Source: an uncultured Collinsella sp. (lineage in GTDB: Bacteria > Actinomycetota > Coriobacteriia > Coriobacteriales > Coriobacteriaceae). From it: a DNA stretch of 34,386 nucleotides. Made by a program: the position numbers and the translations under genes. This document shows positions 30,383 through 34,386 of this stretch, one piece after another. The notes beneath the pieces are model-generated. The model saw only the letters and a program-made list of their open reading frames with translations. It was not told where the DNA came from and did no database searches. Each line of letters begins with the position of its first letter. The stretch's first letter is position 1. Where the stretch lies: NCBI GenBank assembly GCA_958421655.1, contig CATZMG010000016.1:1-34386 (forward strand), written 5' to 3'.

Positions 30383-32749
30383 TTAGTGGCGCTTGCGGGT
30401 GGCCGTTGCCTTGCGGACGGAGGTCTTCTTGGTCGGAGCCTTTTCCTCGGCCGGAACAGCGGGGGAGACCGGAGCCTCCTTGGCGGGCGCGGCCTTTGCC
30501 GTAGCCTTGGGAGCGGTCTTGACCTCTGCGGCCTTCGAAGCCGGCTCGGCCTTTACTGCGGGCTTTTCCTCGGCCTTAGCCTCTGCCTTGGGAGCAGCAG
30601 CTTTGGTCGTGGCCTTCTTGGCCGTCGTCGTAGAGCGCTTGCGCGTGGTGGTCTTGGCGGCCAGCTTTGCCTCGACAGCTGCCTTGGCCTTGGGCTCGGA
30701 GGGCGCCTCCTCGACCTTGACGGCGGGCTTTGCAGCAGCCTTCGGGGTTGTCTTCGCGGCGGCCTTCGTCGTAGCAGCCTTGGTCGTCGTCGACTTCGTA
30801 GCCGTGGCCTTCTTGGCGGTCGTGGTCGTCTTCTTGGCAGCGGTCTTGGCCGGAGCCTTTGCCACAGGCTTAGCCTCGGCGGCGGCCTTTACCTCGGTGG
30901 CAGTCTCGGCCTCGGCGGCCTTTTTGGCAGCGGCGGTCGTGCGCTTGCGCGTGGTCGTTGTCTTGGCGTTAGATGCCTTGGCAGCGGCGGTCTTGCTAGC
31001 GGTGGTCTTGCTAGCAGCGGCCTTCTTGGTCGTGACCTTCTTAGCCGTCGTCTTACGAGTCGTTGTCTTCTTTGCCGTAGGCTTCGCAGCGGGCTTCACC
31101 TCAGGCTCGGGCTCGGGAGCGGCCTCGGCCTTTACCTTAGGATCGGCCTTAGCGGGCTCAGCTTCAGCCGGCTTCTCTTCGGCCTTGGGCTCCTCGGCAG
31201 CAGCGGGTTCCTTAACGGGCACCACCGTCTCGGCCTCAACTGCCTCAGGCTCCTCAGCCTCAGCCACAGCCGCCGGGCGCTCAATCTCCGGATGCATAAA
31301 GAAGTACAGGTCCAGATACTTATCGGCCGAGCGCGTCCAGCTAAAGTCCTGGCTCATGGCCTGCGTGACCAGCTGATTCCACGCATCGCGGTTATCCCAG
31401 AACAGGCGCGCCGCGCGGAAGACCGCGTCGCCCATCTCGTCGCCGTTAAAGTTGGTAAACGAGAAGCCCGTGCCCTCACCAGTGAACTCGTTGTACGGAA
31501 CAACGGTGTCCTTCAGGCCACCGGTCTCGCGCACGATGGGCAGGGTGCCGTAGCGCATGGCGATAATCTGCGACAGGCCGCAGGGCTCAAACTTCGACGG
31601 CATCAGGAACATGTCGGCGGCGGCGTACATGCGCTGCGACAGCGCCGGATCAAACTCGATGCGCGCGGCCATGGTGCCGGGGTACTTGTCCTGGAAGTAG
31701 CGCAGTCCGTCCTCATAGTCGCGGTCGCCGGTGCCCAGCACGGCCACCTGCACACCGCCGGCCAGGATGCGGTCGAGCGCGTACATGACCAGGTCCATAC
31801 CCTTCTGGCGCGTCAGACGCGTGACCATTACCATAAGCGGGCGGTCGTCGCGAACCTCGAGGCCCAGCTCCTCCTGCAGCTTGGCCTTGCACACGGCCTT
31901 GCCGGAACGGTCCTCCACGGTGTAGTTGGCGGCAATGCGCTTGTCGGTTGCCGGGTCAAAGCTCGCAACGTCAATGCCGTTGAGGATGCCCTGCAGCGCG
32001 TAGGAGCGCTCGCGCAGAACGCCGTCCAGGCCCTCGCCAAACTCGGGCGTCTGGATCTCGCCCGCATAGGTGGGGCTCACCGTGGTGATGGCATCGGCAT
32101 AGTGCAGCGCGCCCAGCATGTAGTTGATGCTGCAGGCGTCGCAGCGCAACTGCGTAGCTGCCGCCGGAATATGCGCCACACCCAGGATGTCCTCCATCAC
32201 GGTGTCGCTAAACTGGCCCTGGAACGCCACATTGTGGATCGAGAACACGGTCTTGACGCGATCGTACAGCGGCAGGCCCTGGTAGAACTCGCGCAAGAAC
32301 ACGGGCGCTAGCGCCGTCTGCCAGTCGTTGCAGTGCAAAATGTCGCACTCAAAGCCCTCGGGCAGGTGCTGCAGGCTCTCGGTAATGGCCTTGGAGAAGA
32401 ACGCAAAGCGCTCACCGTCGTCAAAGAAGCCGTACGGATAGTCGCGCGCAAAGTAGCGCTCGTTGTCAACGAACATATAGGTGACGCCGTCGTGCTCGAG
32501 CTTCTCGAGCCCGCAGTACTCGTTGCGCCAACCCAGGCTCACGTAAAAGTCGGCAAAGTGCTCCATCTGCGCCTTGTACTCGTCCTTGATGGTGGCGTAC
32601 TTGGGCACCATTACGATAACCTCGGCGCCGGCGCGCACGAGTGCCGCAGGCAGCGAGCCCGCCACGTCACCCAAGCCACCGGTCTTAACAAACGGTGCGC
32701 ACTCGGCCGAGGCAAACACGATCTGCATCTTTTTGCTGGAATCTGCCAT
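30383..32749 (-). CDS. glgA: Glycogen synthase with a long histone-H1-like Lys/Ala/Thr tail
   Basis: GlgA extends alpha-1,4-glucan chains from ADP-glucose. Residues 1 to about 490 are a complete GT5 enzyme: KTGGLGDVAGSLP (22-34, ADP-glucose site), LHCNDWQTAL, FSIHNVAFQG, GILNGIDV, TRLTRQKGMDL and KFEPCGLSQI (386-395). Normal GlgA stops near here, at about 480 residues. This protein continues for about 298 residues of Ala, Lys, Thr, Glu and Pro with alternating acidic and basic blocks and three TTTRK boxes. The frame is unbroken and has no internal Met in the tail. The start is taken at 32749 because GGGAG lies 5 bases upstream; an ATG four codons earlier has no such site. glgD ends 90 bases upstream. 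The enzyme identity is secure; the tail's role is unknown. Confidence 0.95.
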   Translation of the reverse strand: MADSSKKMQIVFASAECAPFVKTGGLGDVAGSLPAALVRAGAEVIVMVPKYATIKDEYKAQMEHFADFYVSLGWRNEYCGLEKLEHDGVTYMFVDNERYFARDYPYGFFDDGERFAFFSKAITESLQHLPEGFECDILHCNDWQTALAPVFLREFYQGLPLYDRVKTVFSIHNVAFQGQFSDTVMEDILGVAHIPAAATQLRCDACSINYMLGALHYADAITTVSPTYAGEIQTPEFGEGLDGVLRERSYALQGILNGIDVASFDPATDKRIAANYTVEDRSGKAVCKAKLQEELGLEVRDDRPLMVMVTRLTRQKGMDLVMYALDRILAGGVQVAVLGTGDRDYEDGLRYFQDKYPGTMAARIEFDPALSQRMYAAADMFLMPSKFEPCGLSQIIAMRYGTLPIVRETGGLKDTVVPYNEFTGEGTGFSFTNFNGDEMGDAVFRAARLFWDNRDAWNQLVTQAMSQDFSWTRSADKYLDLYFFMHPEIERPAAVAEAEEPEAVEAETVVPVKEPAAAEEPKAEEKPAEAEPAKADPKVKAEAAPEPEPEVKPAAKPTAKKTTTRKTTAKKVTTKKAAASKTTASKTAAAKASNAKTTTTRKRTTAAAKKAAEAETATEVKAAAEAKPVAKAPAKTAAKKTTTTAKKATATKSTTTKAATTKAAAKTTPKAAAKPAVKVEEAPSEPKAKAAVEAKLAAKTTTRKRSTTTAKKATTKAAAPKAEAKAEEKPAVKAEPASKAAEVKTAPKATAKAAPAKEAPVSPAVPAEEKAPTKKTSVRKATATRKRH
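30386..31279 (-). repeat. Low-complexity coding region for the GlgA tail
   Basis: Codons 491-788 of glgA consist of shuffled short units rich in gcc, aag and acc. Related boxes KTTTRKTTAKK, TTTTRKRTTAAAKK and TTTRKRSTTTAKK occur at about 561-570, 597-610 and 700-712. The units are imperfect, so the region looks like an old expansion. Confidence 0.85.
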
Positions 32750-32773
32750 ATTGTCTCCCATGTTGCAATTCGA

Positions 32774-32807
32774 GAATAGCCGCCTGGCGCTAACCGGGCG
32801 GCTATTC
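32774..32807 (-). promoter_or_regulatory. Intercistronic hairpin between glgD and glgA
   Basis: GAATAGCCGCC (32774-32784) and GGCGGCTATTC (32797-32807) form a perfect 11-bp stem with a 12-base loop. No U-tract follows. It ends 25 bases before the glgA start and may protect mRNA segments or tune glgA translation, not terminate. Confidence 0.5.
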
Positions 32808-32839
32808 TACCTGTTACGAGCGATGTTGCGGTGCCAACG

Positions 32840-33967
32840 TTAACGTACGATGGTGGTGTCGGAAGTTAACGGAGCCTTGCCCAGCACCAGGATGTTCTCG
32901 GGCGTGCCGCGAAGCTCGGTGTTGGTGGGAACCACGTTGTTCTTGTCCAGAATGGCATTCTCGACGCGAGCGCCGCTCTTGATAACACAGCTCTGGTTGA
33001 TGATCGAGTTGGTCACCGATGCGCCCTCCTCGACCACAACGCCGCGCGACAGGATCGAGTTGCGCACGGTGCCCTTGATGATGCAGCCGGCCGAGATGAT
33101 CGAGTTGCATGCGTGACTGCCGGTCGCATAGCGCGAAGGCGGCACGTCGTGAGCCTTGGTCAGGATCGGGCGCTCGGGGTCAAAGAGCTGGTCGGCCACG
33201 GTCTGGTCGAGCAGGTCCATGCTGCGGCGATACAGCGACTTCTCGCTAAACACGCCCACGACCTCGCCCTTGTACTCGTAGCTGCACACGTCGATGTTGC
33301 CAAAGTCGCCCTGGAGTGCCTCGAGCAGGTCCAGATAGTCGGCGGCCTGGTAGTGATCGATGATCTCGAGCAGCGTCTCGCGGTTGACGATGCAGCAGTC
33401 CATAGAGGCGTTGTCGCCGTACACGACGCCGGCGCTCACGCCCGTCAGGCGGCCGTTCTCGTTAATTTCGAGTTTGGTCTCGTCATCGACGTTGCGCGTG
33501 GCCTTGCAGTACACCACGGTCATCTGGGCGCCGGAGTTCTCGTGCGCCTCGATGATGGTGTTGAGGTCCATGTTAAAGATGATGTTGGTGCCCATCATCA
33601 CAACATAGGGCTTGTCCGCGCGCTGGAACAGCGTCTTGTTGGAGATGATGTCGCGCAGCAGGAAGCGCATGCCGCCCTTGGTGGTGCCATACGCGTTGCC
33701 GGGCACCATGAACAGGCCGCCCTTCTTGCGGTCCAGACCCCAGTCCTTACCCGAGCCAACGTGGTCGATCAGCGAGCGGTAGTTGCCCGGCATGACGACG
33801 CCGACGGTCTTAATGCCGGCATTCATCATGTTGGACAGCGGAAAGTCGATCAGGCGGTAGCGGCCCAAAAAGGGAACGGACGCGATGGGGCGGTCCTTGA
33901 GCAGGACGCTGCCGTAGCTCGAAGAGTAGTTAGCGGTGATATAACCGATGGCCTTGCGATTGATCAT
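32840..33967 (-). CDS. glgD: Glycogen biosynthesis protein GlgD (GlgC-like subunit)
   Basis: GlgD is a GlgC paralogue that, in Firmicutes studied biochemically, has little activity alone and assembles with GlgC to form the active ADP-glucose pyrophosphorylase. The 375-residue product has the nucleotidyltransferase-like N-terminal domain (RPIASVPFLGRYRLIDFPLS, DHVGSGKDWGLDRK) and a C-terminal left-handed beta-helix of hexapeptide repeats (from about 290: SIISAGCIIKGTV, NSILSRGVVVEEGA). The start at 33967 is chosen over 34006 because GGGGGAA precedes it and the longer frame overlaps glgC. Only 4 bases separate it from the glgC stop. It is the second gene of the glgC-glgD-glgA operon. Confidence 0.93.
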   Translation of the reverse strand: MINRKAIGYITANYSSSYGSVLLKDRPIASVPFLGRYRLIDFPLSNMMNAGIKTVGVVMPGNYRSLIDHVGSGKDWGLDRKKGGLFMVPGNAYGTTKGGMRFLLRDIISNKTLFQRADKPYVVMMGTNIIFNMDLNTIIEAHENSGAQMTVVYCKATRNVDDETKLEINENGRLTGVSAGVVYGDNASMDCCIVNRETLLEIIDHYQAADYLDLLEALQGDFGNIDVCSYEYKGEVVGVFSEKSLYRRSMDLLDQTVADQLFDPERPILTKAHDVPPSRYATGSHACNSIISAGCIIKGTVRNSILSRGVVVEEGASVTNSIINQSCVIKSGARVENAILDKNNVVPTNTELRGTPENILVLGKAPLTSDTTIVR

Positions 33968-33971
33968 CGGA

Positions 33972-34386
33972 TCATTCCCCCTTCCCGATAACGACGTCAT
34001 TTCCAACGACGGCCGTATCCTTGGTGGTATCGACAGAGCCGAGCTTCACGCCCTCTTCGACCGTGGAGTTCTCGCCCAAAATAGCGCGGCAGATGTGCGC
34101 ACCACTCTTAACGTGCGCACCCGGCAGCAGCACGGAGTCCTCTACCACGGCGCGCTCCTCGATGATGACATCGGTCGAAAGGATCGAGTGGCGAGCGGTG
34201 CCGTAGATCTTACAGCCGTTGGAGACCAGGCAGTCGTCCAGGCGGCCGTCCGGGCCAATGTAGTGCGGCGGACGCGTGGTGATGTTGGACATGATGGGGA
34301 AGTGCTTGTCAAACAGATCGAACTCGGGGTTGTTGCCCAGCAGGTCCATCGAGGTCTCGTGGAAGCTGGCGATGGTGCCGACGTCC
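33972..34386 (-). CDS. glgC: Glucose-1-phosphate adenylyltransferase, 3' part (5' end outside window)
   Basis: This is the C-terminal third of GlgC, which makes ADP-glucose from glucose-1-phosphate and ATP. The frame is open to the window edge: codons before the ATG at 34349 read DVGTIASFHETS, continuing into MDLL, which is the GlgC sequence DVGTI..MDLL. The true start is therefore outside. The visible part ends the catalytic domain and includes the beta-helix (SNGCKIYGTARHSILS, AVVEDSVLLPGAHV). The C-terminal ILGENSTVEEG segment and the closing GNDVVIGKGE are typical. It is the upstream gene of the operon, followed by glgD after 4 bases. Confidence 0.94.
   Translation of the reverse strand, partial: DVGTIASFHETSMDLLGNNPEFDLFDKHFPIMSNITTRPPHYIGPDGRLDDCLVSNGCKIYGTARHSILSTDVIIEERAVVEDSVLLPGAHVKSGAHICRAILGENSTVEEGVKLGSVDTTKDTAVVGNDVVIGKGE

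Noticed and set aside
30386..32311. A + strand frame of 641 codons opposite glgA, rich in Gly, Leu, Arg and Ser
   Set aside because: It is the complement of the repetitive tail and of the GT5 domain. It has no ribosome-binding site or known family, and the - strand encodes a clear GlgA.
1..34386. CRISPR arrays, tRNA or rRNA genes, prophage or transposase genes
   Set aside because: No evenly spaced direct repeats, no cloverleaf-like or rRNA sequence in the spacers, and no recombinase or phage structural proteins were seen.

Overview
The window reads as a chromosomal segment of a high-GC, Gram-positive, probably anaerobic gut bacterium of the Coriobacteriia, most likely Collinsella or a close relative. 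This placement is inferred from gene content, GTG and overlapping starts, base composition and the style of the intergenic palindromes. No rRNA or tRNA is present to confirm it. Almost every gene belongs to a recognisable family.

Bases 1-9960 (+ strand) are the distal part of a cobalamin (B12) operon: cbiA (5' end outside the window), cobT, cobU, cobS, a CobU-like/CobC fusion, cbiB, cobD, cobQ, cobA, cbiC and cbiJ. Nearly all junctions are overlapping stop/start codons. Together they cover a,c-diamide amidation, adenosylation, the remaining amidations, aminopropanol attachment and nucleotide-loop assembly, plus two late corrin-ring steps. The other ring-building genes are presumably upstream. 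The block ends at a convergent junction that carries a 65-bp palindromic repeat.

Bases 10070-18738 (- strand) hold a MacB-type ABC exporter set (membrane fusion protein, ATPase, permease), a membrane-anchored L,D-transpeptidase, a single-chain iron-sulfur L-serine dehydratase, and metK. Bases 19016-26229 (+ strand) are housekeeping genes: gltX, priA, def, fmt and rsmB. The last four link replication restart with formyl-Met processing and rRNA methylation. A second copy of the 65-bp palindrome marks the next convergent junction.

Bases 26330-34386 (- strand) hold a small FmdB-type zinc ribbon gene and then an alpha-glucan block: a 1098-residue GH13-GH77 fusion, glgA with a histone-H1-like tail of about 300 residues, glgD, and glgC (5' end outside the window). 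Transcription runs glgC-glgD-glgA, a terminator follows, and the GH13-GH77 gene lies downstream with its own leader. The block encodes ADP-glucose synthesis, chain elongation, and glucan breakdown or remodelling.

The unusual content is (1) the GlgA tail, (2) at least five kinds of long intergenic inverted repeat, one present twice and both times between convergent genes, and (3) domain fusions in the cobalamin and glycogen blocks. I saw no CRISPR array, prophage, transposase gene, tRNA, rRNA or confident riboswitch. Gene-free stretches over 300 bases are 17114-17457, 23591-23911 and 29952-30382; their contents are listed as separate features.
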